From Fibrobacter sp. (GTDB taxonomy: Bacteria > Fibrobacterota > Fibrobacteria > Fibrobacterales > Fibrobacteraceae): a stretch of DNA of 64,000 nt. Below, piece by piece: positions 50,105-59,896 of this stretch (positions are counted from its first letter, which is position 1; each line of letters opens with the position of its first letter). The notes beneath the pieces are model-generated. The model was not told the DNA's origin, did not search any database, and worked only from the letters and a program-made list of their open reading frames with translations. The position numbers and the translations under genes were made by a program. Location of the stretch: NCBI GenBank assembly GCA_024398995.1, contig JAKSIE010000004.1, forward strand, positions 1-64,000. The letters run 5' to 3'.

Positions 50105-51850
50105 ATGGAAAGTTCTAGAAAAATTATCAACCAGTTTCTGAAGAACAGCTTCTCAGGAAGAGAAGTTAAGACCGAACTCTATAAGGCCGGTGTTGCAGCA
50201 ATGGAAGAAGGTTGGACCTTCATGGACGCCAGTTTCCAGCTGGGTGGCAAGGCTCGTGACGAAGGTATGGATGGCGACGAGGTCGAACAAACTCTCCGTC
50301 GTGCATTCTCCGAAGAAAAACGTTCTTCCGAAAGACCGGAACCTGCACCGGCTCCAGTTCAGCAGCCTCAGCAGTCTGCAGCACAGCAACCCGCCCCCGA
50401 GGCAGCACCGGTTGCAATGCCGATGATTTCTCCCCTTTCAGCTGGCATGATTTCCATGGAGCAGATGCTTGCTCTCGGTCTGGATACCCAGTCCTTGGAA
50501 TTGTTACAGAACTTTAAAATTGACCCGGAAGCACTTTCTATTCCTTGGCCTGCAGCAGACTGGCGTAAGGACTTCGCCAAGCTCCTGGAAGCCACTTTTG
50601 CTCCGGACGAAACCATTGAATTCAAGGTTTCCAACACTCCTTCCAGTACTGAAGAAGTTGTTTCAAACATCGTTGGCCAGGACGATTCTATCAAGAAGAT
50701 CATGAAGAGCCTTGATAGTCCCGAGGGCGCACTGCTTTGCATCAACGCCACCAAGGGCGGCGAAGAAGCTACCGACGAAAGCTGGCATTACCGTTACGTA
50801 GTCGTGGACAATCCTAAGATGTCCTTGGCTAAGCAGCTGGCTTACTACAAGGCATTGAACCTCCCCTGCGCAGCCTTGGTGAACACAGGCGCAAACTCCG
50901 TGCAGGCTTGGATCAAGATTCTTGCTTCCGACGAAGAAGAATATAACGAACGTGTAAACTTCCTTTTCAACACCCTGGATTCCCAAGGCTTTAAGGTTGA
51001 CGCATCCAACCGCAATCCGCACATGATGGTTCGTATGCCAGGCGTGCTCCGCGGTGGCAAGCAGCAGTACCTCATCGGTCTGGAACAAGGTGCAAAGAAC
51101 TTTAAGGAATGGCAGGAATGGGTCGAGTACTCTCTGGACGGCAAGCCCCTGATTGAGTTGGCAAGCGACAGTGAAGAAGCTCCGAAGAAAGACCCGTCTA
51201 TTGTAGACAACATGCTGCGCACGGGCGAATTCTTCCTGTTCACTGCACCACCGAAGAGTGGTAAATCCTTGGCGCTTATGGACTTAGGTCTGTCCATATG
51301 TTACGGCGAAGATTGGTTTGGCAACGCAACTACATCTAACGACGTTCTATTCGTGAACTTCGAATTGACCAAGTCTGTGTTCCTGAACCGTCTCTACATG
51401 CTGGGCGCCAAGAGAAATCTTAACGCCAGCACCCCGAAGTTCGGCTTCCTGAACCTTCGTGGTACAGCACTCTCCCCCATTGAAACGGCACAGCTCATTG
51501 CGAAGCGTATTCAAGGTGCAAAGCGTCTGGAAAACCACGATTACCGCGTAGTGGTCATCGACCCCATTTCCGCAGTACTCCACAACCCCAAGTCTACCCG
51601 ATTGAACGGTGCTCCCCATCAGATTTTGATGCAGATGATCGATACAATCATTGCCCTTACCGGTTGCGCCGTGGTCTCCTCTTGCAACCTGGATGAATAC
51701 CCGTACCTGGAGGCCCGTGCCGACAGCGTTATGAAGTTGACCCCAGTTGAAGGCAGTCTGAACCAGTATCAGATTAACGGATCCTTCCGTGAATTCCCCA
51801 AGATGCTTGCCCGCGAATGCTCTTGGATTTATCCGAGATTCCTGGTGTAG
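50105..51850 (+). CDS. RepA-like AAA ATPase with primase-polymerase-like middle domain
   Basis: A 581-residue protein. A helical N-terminus (1-75), a Gln/Pro/Ala-rich linker (76-112), then an archaeo-eukaryotic-primase-like region (about 215-345: VVVDNPKMSLAKQLAYYKAL, AALVNTGANSVQAWIKI, NRNPHMMVRMPGV), then a RecA/AAA_25 ATPase with Walker A TAPPKSGKS (about 380) and Walker B VVVIDPIS (about 480). This order is known from plasmid and phage replication proteins. The SVHAW-type primase His appears as Gln, so priming may be lost while the helicase-type ATPase looks intact. No other mobile-element gene is near. The TrmA-like gene follows 29 bases later. Confidence 0.75.
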   Translation: MESSRKIINQFLKNSFSGREVKTELYKAGVAAMEEGWTFMDASFQLGGKARDEGMDGDEVEQTLRRAFSEEKRSSERPEPAPAPVQQPQQSAAQQPAPEAAPVAMPMISPLSAGMISMEQMLALGLDTQSLELLQNFKIDPEALSIPWPAADWRKDFAKLLEATFAPDETIEFKVSNTPSSTEEVVSNIVGQDDSIKKIMKSLDSPEGALLCINATKGGEEATDESWHYRYVVVDNPKMSLAKQLAYYKALNLPCAALVNTGANSVQAWIKILASDEEEYNERVNFLFNTLDSQGFKVDASNRNPHMMVRMPGVLRGGKQQYLIGLEQGAKNFKEWQEWVEYSLDGKPLIELASDSEEAPKKDPSIVDNMLRTGEFFLFTAPPKSGKSLALMDLGLSICYGEDWFGNATTSNDVLFVNFELTKSVFLNRLYMLGAKRNLNASTPKFGFLNLRGTALSPIETAQLIAKRIQGAKRLENHDYRVVVIDPISAVLHNPKSTRLNGAPHQILMQMIDTIIALTGCAVVSSCNLDEYPYLEARADSVMKLTPVEGSLNQYQINGSFREFPKMLARECSWIYPRFLV

Positions 51851-51879
51851 TTCCTAGGGAAATCAAATAAAAACTCTAT

Positions 51880-53247
51880 ATGTACAAGCAGCCTAAAAGA
51901 AATTATTCCACCCGCCCCGTAAGGGAAGAGCGATTGAATAGCGGTCGGTCTAGCGGTCGCCGTTCGGTGCGAGACGATTACGTAAAACCCATTGACAGTC
52001 AACGAGATACCGCAGTCAAACCTAAGCCGGCAGTTCGTCCTAAACTGACCTTTGAAGATTTAAAGCAGCAGCTGACTTCTTGGGCCACTACGGAAAAGAT
52101 TCCTGGAAAGATTCAGGCATGGTTTACGGCAGACGCTAACGCAGAAAACGCTGATTGGCGAATCACTAAGGTCTATCAGGGCGAACACGAAAAGCTCACC
52201 ATAGAAGCCCCTAGCTTCGAAATGGAAGCTCCCGAAATAGTCTCCAAAATTTTTGAACAACTGAAGAAAGACCACCTTCGTATTTTCAGCAAGGCTCTGC
52301 GTCAGATTTGGTTCCGTGCCGCAGGCAATGGAAATTTCGCATTACTGGTCCAAGTGAATTTGAGAGGACGCAACTCCGCTCACGGCTACAAGACCTTTGT
52401 TGACTTCCTAGAACGCAACTGCCCCCAAGTCATCAGCTGTCACCACATCCAGTGTCTCCCGGACCATCTGTTCGACCCCGCAGGAACACTGGCGATGAAG
52501 GTGGAGGCAAAGGCTGCCTTCGGAAACGATTTCATACAAATCGGCGAAACCGGTTCCTACATGCACGTTCTGGACTGGGCTCCGAGAATTCGAGACGCTT
52601 GGAATGGACTTCCTTCCCGTATCGCAGGCGCCATCCACCCCAATCCCGAAGATTGTTTCTTTGAATTCTACTCCGGAAGCAGTTTCGTAAGCTCCATGCT
52701 GGCCAACCAATTCAAACGCGTGGATTCAATGGACTGTCGCGAATACGCCATGCTTTCTTCCAGAAAGAATGCCCGTGGCGTCATTGACGAAAACATGCAC
52801 TTCCATCGTGGACATGTTGAAGCAGAATTTTTCACCAAGTTCTTTAACAAGAAGGAAAACGAAGGACGTTGGACCTTCTACTTTAACCTTCCCAACGACG
52901 AATCCCTGCCTCCTGGCGTAGAACAGGCAGCCGCACAGGCTCGTCCCGAACGAATCCTGCTCCAGACCTCCGACTTGGAAGTAGCCGTCAAGGAAATCAA
53001 GCGTTTCCGTCGAGAAAGCTACATGCTCCGCAAGAGTATCCCCCTGTACCTGGAACCAGGAAGCGGCAAATTTGACATTTTGTTCATTTTTGTGCCCGAT
53101 AGAGCTGGTATTTTGGGTCAAAATCCCGCTATGGCAGCAAAATCTCATAACGTTCAGCGCCCTCAGGAGCGTGTTTCACGCACTATTCGCCCTGAACAGA
53201 CCCATTTTGCAATAGAAATGCCTACATTTAAACAAAGAAAAGGCTAA
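51880..53247 (+). CDS. TrmA/RlmD-like methyltransferase-fold protein lacking the catalytic Cys
   Basis: A 455-residue protein. A basic disordered N-terminus (1-55) is followed by an RNA-methyltransferase-like body. GNDFIQIGETGSYMHVLDWA stands where FxQxN sits, and EDCFFEFYSGSSFVSSMLANQ is motif I (D-L-Y-C-G-x-G-x-F). But YFNLPNDESLPPG replaces the DPPR-x-G motif, and ERILLQTSDLEVAV replaces the YVSCNPxT catalytic Cys motif. m5U methylation of this mechanism should therefore be impossible. It may be an RNA-binding relative. It follows the RepA-like gene closely. Confidence 0.65.
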   Translation: MYKQPKRNYSTRPVREERLNSGRSSGRRSVRDDYVKPIDSQRDTAVKPKPAVRPKLTFEDLKQQLTSWATTEKIPGKIQAWFTADANAENADWRITKVYQGEHEKLTIEAPSFEMEAPEIVSKIFEQLKKDHLRIFSKALRQIWFRAAGNGNFALLVQVNLRGRNSAHGYKTFVDFLERNCPQVISCHHIQCLPDHLFDPAGTLAMKVEAKAAFGNDFIQIGETGSYMHVLDWAPRIRDAWNGLPSRIAGAIHPNPEDCFFEFYSGSSFVSSMLANQFKRVDSMDCREYAMLSSRKNARGVIDENMHFHRGHVEAEFFTKFFNKKENEGRWTFYFNLPNDESLPPGVEQAAAQARPERILLQTSDLEVAVKEIKRFRRESYMLRKSIPLYLEPGSGKFDILFIFVPDRAGILGQNPAMAAKSHNVQRPQERVSRTIRPEQTHFAIEMPTFKQRKG

Positions 53248-53278
53248 ATTTCAAACAAATTAGCCTGTAAGGAATATT

Positions 53279-54439
53279 ATGCGATTTTTCAAATGTGCAT
53301 CCATCTGCCTCGGTTTGACCGCCCTGTTGGCCTCCGCTTATGTCGTCAAGCAGGGTGACACCCTTTGGGACCTTAGTGACGAGTTCCTTAAGGATCCGTT
53401 CGCTTGGCCGGACCTTTGGGAAAACAATCGCCACATCAAGGACCCGCACTGGATTTATCCGGGTGATTCCATTTACCTTGGCGAAGGCATAGACCAGAAG
53501 GCAGCAGAACAGAGAGCCAGCAAGAAGTTCCCCTGCGATGCAGCAGTATCTGATGCGGATCTTCCCAAGGGCATTACCTCTGCAGGTTGTGATTCCGACG
53601 GTCGCGACGAAAGCTTTGAATCCATGTTGGGCGACCTTCGCGACAAGGATACCAAGAACAAGAAGAAAAAGCGCGAAGAAGACAAGTTCAGTTACTCACA
53701 GCGCCCGGCTCCCAAAATGTTCAATGGTTACTACCAGGCTCTCGCACCGCTGGTCTATGTGCTGGACTCTTTGAAGAACGATTCTAGTTTCATTTCTATT
53801 CGCTCTGCCGAAAAGAAACAGCCTCTCGTTCATATGCCCGAACACGAAGTTCTCGTTGGCCTAGGCAAGAAGACTCACGAAAATCTCAAGAAGGGCGACC
53901 TGATTGAAATTTACGACGCAAAGGCTATCGACGCCCCCGGTAAGGGCCGCACCTTCGACAACTACGCTTTGCTCCGCCTCTCCGGCATCGCAAAGATTAC
54001 CGCTATCGGTGACACTCTTTCTCGCGCACAGATCGTCCAGAGTTTCCGCGAAATCAAGATATCTCAGGCAAAGGCTCGCGTCAAGATGCCGTTGAACACC
54101 ATCAACGTTTCTGGCTACACTGCTGAAAAGGCCGTCATGATGGATTCCCTCGCAATGATTCGCTACGCCATGGATCCCGCTCTGGTTATCGGAGCCTACT
54201 CCTACGTCCTGGTCGACAAGGGTGCACAGCAGGGCTACAACACAGGCGATGCAATTGCAGTCTGGGAAGAAGACGTCTCCGACCCGACCATTCCTCCGCA
54301 CCTCCTGGGTCGCGGTGTTATCGCAAGAGCTGCTGAAAACGAAGCCGCAGTTCTCATTAGAGAAATATATTCCAACAACCGTCGCATCGAAATCGGCCAC
54401 AAGGTTTCTGTGACCCATCGTGCAAACATTGTCAAGTAA
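53279..54439 (+). CDS. LysM-domain envelope protein
   Basis: A 386-residue exported protein. Signal peptide (cleavage near LASA), then a LysM module directly behind it (about 20-66: [41 protein letters not shown]) that binds peptidoglycan. A Lys-rich spacer (about 110-145) and a C-terminal region of beta character (about 150-386) follow, without a recognised domain. AAGGA precedes the ATG. It stands 53 bases before a histidine kinase gene, so cell-wall sensing by this group is a reasonable idea. Confidence 0.88.
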   Translation: MRFFKCASICLGLTALLASAYVVKQGDTLWDLSDEFLKDPFAWPDLWENNRHIKDPHWIYPGDSIYLGEGIDQKAAEQRASKKFPCDAAVSDADLPKGITSAGCDSDGRDESFESMLGDLRDKDTKNKKKKREEDKFSYSQRPAPKMFNGYYQALAPLVYVLDSLKNDSSFISIRSAEKKQPLVHMPEHEVLVGLGKKTHENLKKGDLIEIYDAKAIDAPGKGRTFDNYALLRLSGIAKITAIGDTLSRAQIVQSFREIKISQAKARVKMPLNTINVSGYTAEKAVMMDSLAMIRYAMDPALVIGAYSYVLVDKGAQQGYNTGDAIAVWEEDVSDPTIPPHLLGRGVIARAAENEAAVLIREIYSNNRRIEIGHKVSVTHRANIVK

Positions 54440-54492
54440 TTGCTTTGCGTTTTTCACGGTTGTTTAATAACATCCCGCTATAAAGGATAAAC

Positions 54493-56550
54493 ATGCAGGT
54501 TTCACGCAACAATCTGCTGTTTATCTTTTTATTTGCGGGTGGCATTATTTTGCCGACCGCAATTCTTGCGTTTTTAAGTTTCCGAAATATTCAAAACGAA
54601 GTTTATCTCGCGCAGAAAAACTTCGATGAAAACAGCATTTCTTTCCAGTCGGAAATCGAAGAAGCGGTCTCCAAGGAACAGAAGAAAATTCATCAGGAAG
54701 CCAAAGGAGCCTCCCTGTTCTTGTACGAACAGCCCCGCGGCTTGCTGGATTTTGGAAACGCAACCGAATTCAAATCTGTTGACGGTATCGAGGCTATTTT
54801 CCTTTTCAACAACGGAAGCCTAGTTTACCCGGACATTTCCTCACGTCATTTTTCCAACATCCAGGATTTTTCCACAAGCGTTCCGTCCAATCGCGAAAAG
54901 AACATTTTTAAGGACGAACAGGAAAATCCGGAAAATCGAGAAAAAATCTATCAAAGCCGAGTTACAAGAAGCATTCATCCTTCCGCAATTTTCTTTGACA
55001 CTCCCGAGGAACAAATCCAAAATCTATTGGGAATGATCCGTTACAACTTCCAGAACAAGAAGTACGACGCAGCCCTTGAACTTTTGGACATTTTGGAAAA
55101 GCAACCACACCAGCAAGGTTATTTGCATGCGGACTTGACCAGGTCAGCCAACTTGCTTCACTTTGAAATTCTCGTTGCACAAAAGAAGCACCAAGAAGCG
55201 CAAGACTACTGTCTTTTCATATTAAATCAATTCCTTGAAGACAAGCACATCAAGGACCTGGCTTCCTCCAGATTTTTCTTTGAATCCGCATTCACCCAGA
55301 TTCTCTCCTTCGAAAAACTTCCGCAAGATAAGCGCGAAGCCTTTTGGAATCTCCGCGAGAACTTTAACCGTCAGCTTGGTTACATGGACATTTTGTTCAA
55401 GCACAAGGACTTGTTTGCAGAGCTTCTCGAAGACGACGTTTCCTCTAAGGAAGGTATTCTCTACAAGCAAGAAGACGACGTAACTCTACTCAGAATGTCT
55501 TATCCGTATTTATCCGGAGATCAAGTCGTTATCGCAAAGATTGACAACAAGGCCTATAGAGACCGGCTCGTGAGCAAGATGAAGGTTGTGGCCCAAAGCT
55601 GGAAGAACATTCCCTACTCCATCGTTGACCAAAAGGACAACATTGTTCTTGGATATATTCCCGACAGTTCTACCATCGTTAGCCAGGCGATCTTATCCGA
55701 CGCCATGAACTGGGAATTTTCTCTTTACGAAAAAGATATGCGCGATATCAAGAAAGAATCCCGCAAGCGAATGTTCCTGATGTACGGTTTGATGCTGTTC
55801 GCCCTCTTCGCAGTGATTTTCGGTTCTTTCTTTATGTTCCGCTTTATTACCCAGGAACGCAAGCTTCTTTCCATGAAGGCAAACTTCCTTTCCAGTGTTT
55901 CCCACGAACTTAAGACACCCCTGACATCCATCAAGATGTTTGCCGAAATGATGGCCCGCGGTCGCGTTCAGAAAGTGGAAAAGGTGCAGGAATATTCAAA
56001 TCTCATCGGCAAGGAAGCCACCCGTCTAGAAAACCTGATCGGCGCTATTTTGAACTACACCAGAATGGAACATGGTACAGGCGCCTTCAAGTGGGAGAAA
56101 CTGGACTTTTCTATCTGTGCGCAAAAGGTTTTTGACGCTGTAGAAGATATCGGCATTGAAAAGGGCCTTGAGTTCCGCGTTCATTTTGAAGCCGGCGCCT
56201 ACGTCATGGGCGACTACACCGCGCTTTATAGTTTGGCACAGAACCTCATAGAAAACGCAATTAAGTACACCAATGCCCCTGGGGAAATTACCGTAGATGT
56301 ACAAGTCGAAGAAAATCACGTTGTATTTTCTGTAATGGATACCGGTGTTGGCATCCCCCCCGCCGAGCAAAAAAATATATTTAATGATTTTTATAGAGTC
56401 GGTGACGAAATGACTCGAAGCACAAAGGGGTCCGGACTTGGTTTGGCAATCGTCAAACGAGTAGCAAAGACACACCGTGCCACCATATCTTTAATTAGCA
56501 AACCAGGCAAGGGTTCCACCTTTACTGTAAAATTCAAAAAGGCAGAATAG
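54493..56550 (+). CDS. Membrane sensor histidine kinase
   Basis: A 685-residue kinase. Membrane segments at about 8-28 and 428-450 enclose a large periplasmic sensor of about 400 residues that includes a TPR-like helical part (LLGMIRYNFQNKKYDAALELL and onward). No HAMP domain is visible between the second segment and HisKA. His471 in SVSHELKTPLTS is the phosphorylation site; the ATPase motifs are LIENAIKYTN, DTGVGIP and GSGLGLAIV. The response regulator starts one base after the stop, so they are a cognate pair. Confidence 0.95.
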   Translation: MQVSRNNLLFIFLFAGGIILPTAILAFLSFRNIQNEVYLAQKNFDENSISFQSEIEEAVSKEQKKIHQEAKGASLFLYEQPRGLLDFGNATEFKSVDGIEAIFLFNNGSLVYPDISSRHFSNIQDFSTSVPSNREKNIFKDEQENPENREKIYQSRVTRSIHPSAIFFDTPEEQIQNLLGMIRYNFQNKKYDAALELLDILEKQPHQQGYLHADLTRSANLLHFEILVAQKKHQEAQDYCLFILNQFLEDKHIKDLASSRFFFESAFTQILSFEKLPQDKREAFWNLRENFNRQLGYMDILFKHKDLFAELLEDDVSSKEGILYKQEDDVTLLRMSYPYLSGDQVVIAKIDNKAYRDRLVSKMKVVAQSWKNIPYSIVDQKDNIVLGYIPDSSTIVSQAILSDAMNWEFSLYEKDMRDIKKESRKRMFLMYGLMLFALFAVIFGSFFMFRFITQERKLLSMKANFLSSVSHELKTPLTSIKMFAEMMARGRVQKVEKVQEYSNLIGKEATRLENLIGAILNYTRMEHGTGAFKWEKLDFSICAQKVFDAVEDIGIEKGLEFRVHFEAGAYVMGDYTALYSLAQNLIENAIKYTNAPGEITVDVQVEENHVVFSVMDTGVGIPPAEQKNIFNDFYRVGDEMTRSTKGSGLGLAIVKRVAKTHRATISLISKPGKGSTFTVKFKKAE

Positions 56551-56551
56551 C

Positions 56552-57265
56552 ATGGCAGAGAACTACAAGATTCTGATTGTCGAAGACGAAGAAATCATCC
56601 GTTTCGGTCTGCAAGACAATTTCGAAATGGAAGGCTACACCGTCGAAACTGCAGAAGACGGCGAACAAGCCATTGAAAAGGCCGATTCTTTCGAGCCGGA
56701 CCTTATCCTTTTGGATTTGATGATTCCCAAGAAAAGTGGATTTGAGGTTTGCCGTTATATTAGAAAGAAACACCCCGAGTGCTTCATCATCATGTTGACC
56801 GCAAAGACCGAAGAAACCAGCAAGGTTGCAGGCCTTGAGATGGGCGCAGATGACTACGTCACCAAACCGTTCTCTATCTTGGAGCTCTTGGCTCGCGTCA
56901 AGGCATTCCTGCGCCGTCGCTCTACCCAGCAGGTTTCCACAGAAGCGGCTGCAGCTCCCGATTGTCTGGATTTCTTCGACATTCACGTCGATATCAAGAA
57001 GTTCGAAGCCACTAAGGGCGGCGCACCTCTGGAATTGACCACACGCGAATTTCAGATTATCAAATACTTCTGGAGCCATAAGGGCGAAGTTGTCTTGCGT
57101 GAAGATCTTCTCAAGGAAATCTGGGGCTACACCGATGAGAACATGCCCTCCACAAGAACCATCGACAACCATATCGTCGCCCTTCGTAAAAAAATTGAAG
57201 ACGACCAGACCAACCCGAGAATCATCATCTCTGTACGAGGAGCAGGCTACAAGTTCGATGTGTAA
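56552..57265 (+). CDS. OmpR/PhoB-family response regulator
   Basis: A 237-residue regulator. Receiver domain (1-125) with acidic pocket VEDEE, phospho-acceptor Asp55 in LILLDLMIP, Thr in IIMLTAKTEE and Lys in YVTKPFSI; then a winged-helix DNA-binding domain (about 140-237) with LTTREFQIIKYF and RTIDNHIVALRKKIE. It is the partner of the kinase encoded one base upstream. Its last codons overlap the start of the beta-propeller gene by eight bases, tying that gene to the operon. Confidence 0.96.
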   Translation: MAENYKILIVEDEEIIRFGLQDNFEMEGYTVETAEDGEQAIEKADSFEPDLILLDLMIPKKSGFEVCRYIRKKHPECFIIMLTAKTEETSKVAGLEMGADDYVTKPFSILELLARVKAFLRRRSTQQVSTEAAAAPDCLDFFDIHVDIKKFEATKGGAPLELTTREFQIIKYFWSHKGEVVLREDLLKEIWGYTDENMPSTRTIDNHIVALRKKIEDDQTNPRIIISVRGAGYKFDV

Positions 57266-59783
57266 TTCCAAGAGACATTTTTGGATTACCAAGGCCATTT
57301 TCTCAATGGTCCTGTTCTGCACGTTCTCCGCAGTAGATATCTTTGCTAATTCGATGGAAACTTCCATTCAAGAAGCAATCTACCTGTTCGAAATGAAGGG
57401 AGAAAACGCAGAGGCAATCCGCATCTTGGAAAAGGTCGCCCGGGATGGCGACACAGAAGACAAGGAACAAGCCTACTTCTACCTTGGTAAAATCCAAGAA
57501 TTAGCCGGCAATAAAACATCGTCCAACTTCTACTACAAGCAAAGTCTTTCAAGAACAACGGAAGCCGCCAAGGCCTATTGGCTGTCCGAACGCGAAGCCG
57601 CCACAAGTTTCCAGCCAGAGAATTTGCAAAAACCCTTCATTCCCTTAAAGAAGGTGTTGTACACAACCTACGGATCTAATCCGGCATTCCTTAAATTCCG
57701 TGACGGAAGCATTCAAAAAATTGAGGATGACAAGCTTGCCAACCTCCCCATTAATTTGCCGTCCAACGTCAACGTGCTGTACGTCAATAACAAGGGCGTC
57801 TGGTATCAGTCCGAAGCAAAAGATTCCCTATTTTTCCAATCTATCTACTCTGGGAAAATTCTTCGTAGCTACGCAATCTCTTCCATCGTCGATTTCTGTG
57901 AAAATGGAGAAGAGGCTATTGCAATCACAGAAAACAGCCTTCACATTTTCAACAAAAAGAACGAATCCATCCAAATTCCAGAAAAGTATAACCAATGCCA
58001 AATTTCTGGTTTCTTCAAGCCCACAAATGAATATGTACTGAATTGTTCTGACAACGCACTTCACTTTTTGTCTTCTGAAGACGGAACCGAAAGCAAAGCC
58101 ATCGCACAATTCGACATCATTCAAAAAATTCTTATTGACAAGCACCAGATTTTCTTAACATCCGTCAATTTTCTGTACAGCTACCTGCCTAAGCACAGCA
58201 ATGCTCCTATCTGGAAAGTTCCAGTCAACAACGTGGAAAACATAATTTCTTTCGGCAACAACATTGTCATTCTTGAGGCATCCGGCAAGGTTCAGTTAAT
58301 TGACAAGCCCAGCGGATTTACAAAGGCAGCCATCCGTAGCGACGCCGCCTCAATCTACCCTTTGGCACAAGGAACCTTGGGCCTCTTTACCAACGAAGGT
58401 TCCATCACTACCGTAGATACCTTGTTGCGTCCCATCTGGAATTTCAACTTTACCAAGCCTATTACCATTCCGCCTATCCATACGAATGGTAATATCTACC
58501 TCTATTTCGGCGACAACAAGCTTCGCGCTATCGCTCCAGATTATTACGGCAAAAAAGAACTTTTGTCCAGTACTCTCGTTAGACAGGCTGCCCAGATGAT
58601 CGAGGACGAACAATGGGAAGATTTGCCGGCCCAAATTGATTCGTTGCTGACTGCAGAACCGGGTAACGCAGAGGGATGGTTTTTCAAGGCTCTGTATCTT
58701 GAAAAGACAAACAAGACTGACAAGGAAAAACAAAAAGCATGGGCAGAAGCAGTTCGTTTGTCTGCAAGCAACCCGCAAACAACCCAATACATTCTCAATC
58801 GTTATGGCAAGGCCATTGGCGCAAAATTTGTAAGCCTTCTTCCGATTTCTCCCAAGACAATCTATCCGCAGTTCTTTAGCAACAAGAAAAACCTCTTTAC
58901 CATTGACCCTGCTGCAAATAGATTGCTGTGCATCAACGTTGACAACGGAGAACTCCGTTGGACTAGAAACGTAGGCAAGCTAGACGAAAGTCCCGCCATT
59001 GCAAACAACGAAAACACCTTGGCAATCGCCTCCGGCTATGTGTTATCGGTCTTCGACTTAGCCAAAGATGCTACACCTGCAACAATTCAATTACCAGGCA
59101 AAGCCTTCGAAACACAAATTTCAGACAACGCAATTTACGTTTCTACCTGGAACGGATTCCTTCTGAAGATTGCGGGCAACGATAATAAGCTGGCTTGGTC
59201 TAGAAAGATTTTCTCCGTTCCATTTCTTATGGCAAAGAACGGAAATCAGATTCATCTGAGCAATCTTGAAGGGGAAATTGTTGACATGGATGACGAATCA
59301 GGTCAAGTTAAAGAAGGTTCTTCTCGAAAAGTTATCGGTTCCGTCACTCACATCGTTTCAGCTGATTCTATCCTGGCCGTTGCCACAAGCTCAAACAAGC
59401 TGCACCTATACAATCTGAAGCACATCGACAAGACTCCCACCCAGATCCTTCTAGAATCTTCCGTGACTTCGTTGTCTATTATCAACGACAAGGGCGAACA
59501 GAAATTCATTATCGGACTGGCGGACCAATCCATTTTGCTATACTCCACTTCAGGAGCACCCCTATGGAAATTCCAGGGTAGAAACTCTATTTTCACAAAG
59601 CCGTTCGTAAAGGATAGCGAAGTATGGATTGACCAGAAGAATGAAGTGGTCGCCATATCCTTGAACGACGGGAAAATTGTTAGAAAATTCAACACCCCTG
59701 GAGGTGCAGGCACGCCCTTCGTAACGGGTAAAACCCTGTTCAGCGCCTCCCCCAAACGCCTTTTGTACGGATTTTCTCTGTAA
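57258..59783 (+). CDS. Exported TPR/PQQ-type beta-propeller protein
   Basis: An 841-residue secreted protein. Signal peptide (about 1-30, TKAIFSMVLFCTFSAVDIFA), a short TPR-like part (MKGENAEAIRILEKVARDGD; about 38-75), a long beta-rich middle with WD/PQQ-like blades, another TPR-like segment (about 440-500), and a second propeller (about 540-841: CINVDNGELRWTRNVG, GAPLWKFQGRN, VAISLNDGKIVRKF). The start at 57258 overlaps the regulator stop (ATGTGTAA) and gives a signal peptide; the longer frame upstream only shadows the regulator. Ligand unknown. Confidence 0.82.
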   Translation: MCNSKRHFWITKAIFSMVLFCTFSAVDIFANSMETSIQEAIYLFEMKGENAEAIRILEKVARDGDTEDKEQAYFYLGKIQELAGNKTSSNFYYKQSLSRTTEAAKAYWLSEREAATSFQPENLQKPFIPLKKVLYTTYGSNPAFLKFRDGSIQKIEDDKLANLPINLPSNVNVLYVNNKGVWYQSEAKDSLFFQSIYSGKILRSYAISSIVDFCENGEEAIAITENSLHIFNKKNESIQIPEKYNQCQISGFFKPTNEYVLNCSDNALHFLSSEDGTESKAIAQFDIIQKILIDKHQIFLTSVNFLYSYLPKHSNAPIWKVPVNNVENIISFGNNIVILEASGKVQLIDKPSGFTKAAIRSDAASIYPLAQGTLGLFTNEGSITTVDTLLRPIWNFNFTKPITIPPIHTNGNIYLYFGDNKLRAIAPDYYGKKELLSSTLVRQAAQMIEDEQWEDLPAQIDSLLTAEPGNAEGWFFKALYLEKTNKTDKEKQKAWAEAVRLSASNPQTTQYILNRYGKAIGAKFVSLLPISPKTIYPQFFSNKKNLFTIDPAANRLLCINVDNGELRWTRNVGKLDESPAIANNENTLAIASGYVLSVFDLAKDATPATIQLPGKAFETQISDNAIYVSTWNGFLLKIAGNDNKLAWSRKIFSVPFLMAKNGNQIHLSNLEGEIVDMDDESGQVKEGSSRKVIGSVTHIVSADSILAVATSSNKLHLYNLKHIDKTPTQILLESSVTSLSIINDKGEQKFIIGLADQSILLYSTSGAPLWKFQGRNSIFTKPFVKDSEVWIDQKNEVVAISLNDGKIVRKFNTPGGAGTPFVTGKTLFSASPKRLLYGFSL

Positions 59784-59789
59784 TATTAT

Positions 59790-59819
59790 GAAAACGCACC
59801 CTTTTTGGGTGTTTTTTTC
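59790..59819 (+). terminator. Terminator after the propeller gene
   Basis: CACCC-TTTTT-GGGTG flanked by an A-run and T-run. Confidence 0.8.
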
Positions 59820-59896
59820 GTAAGTGTAAAAAAAAATTGGTGGTTTTTTCTATAAAATCTCACTAAATTTCTATTGGTTATAATCATGGAAGAACG

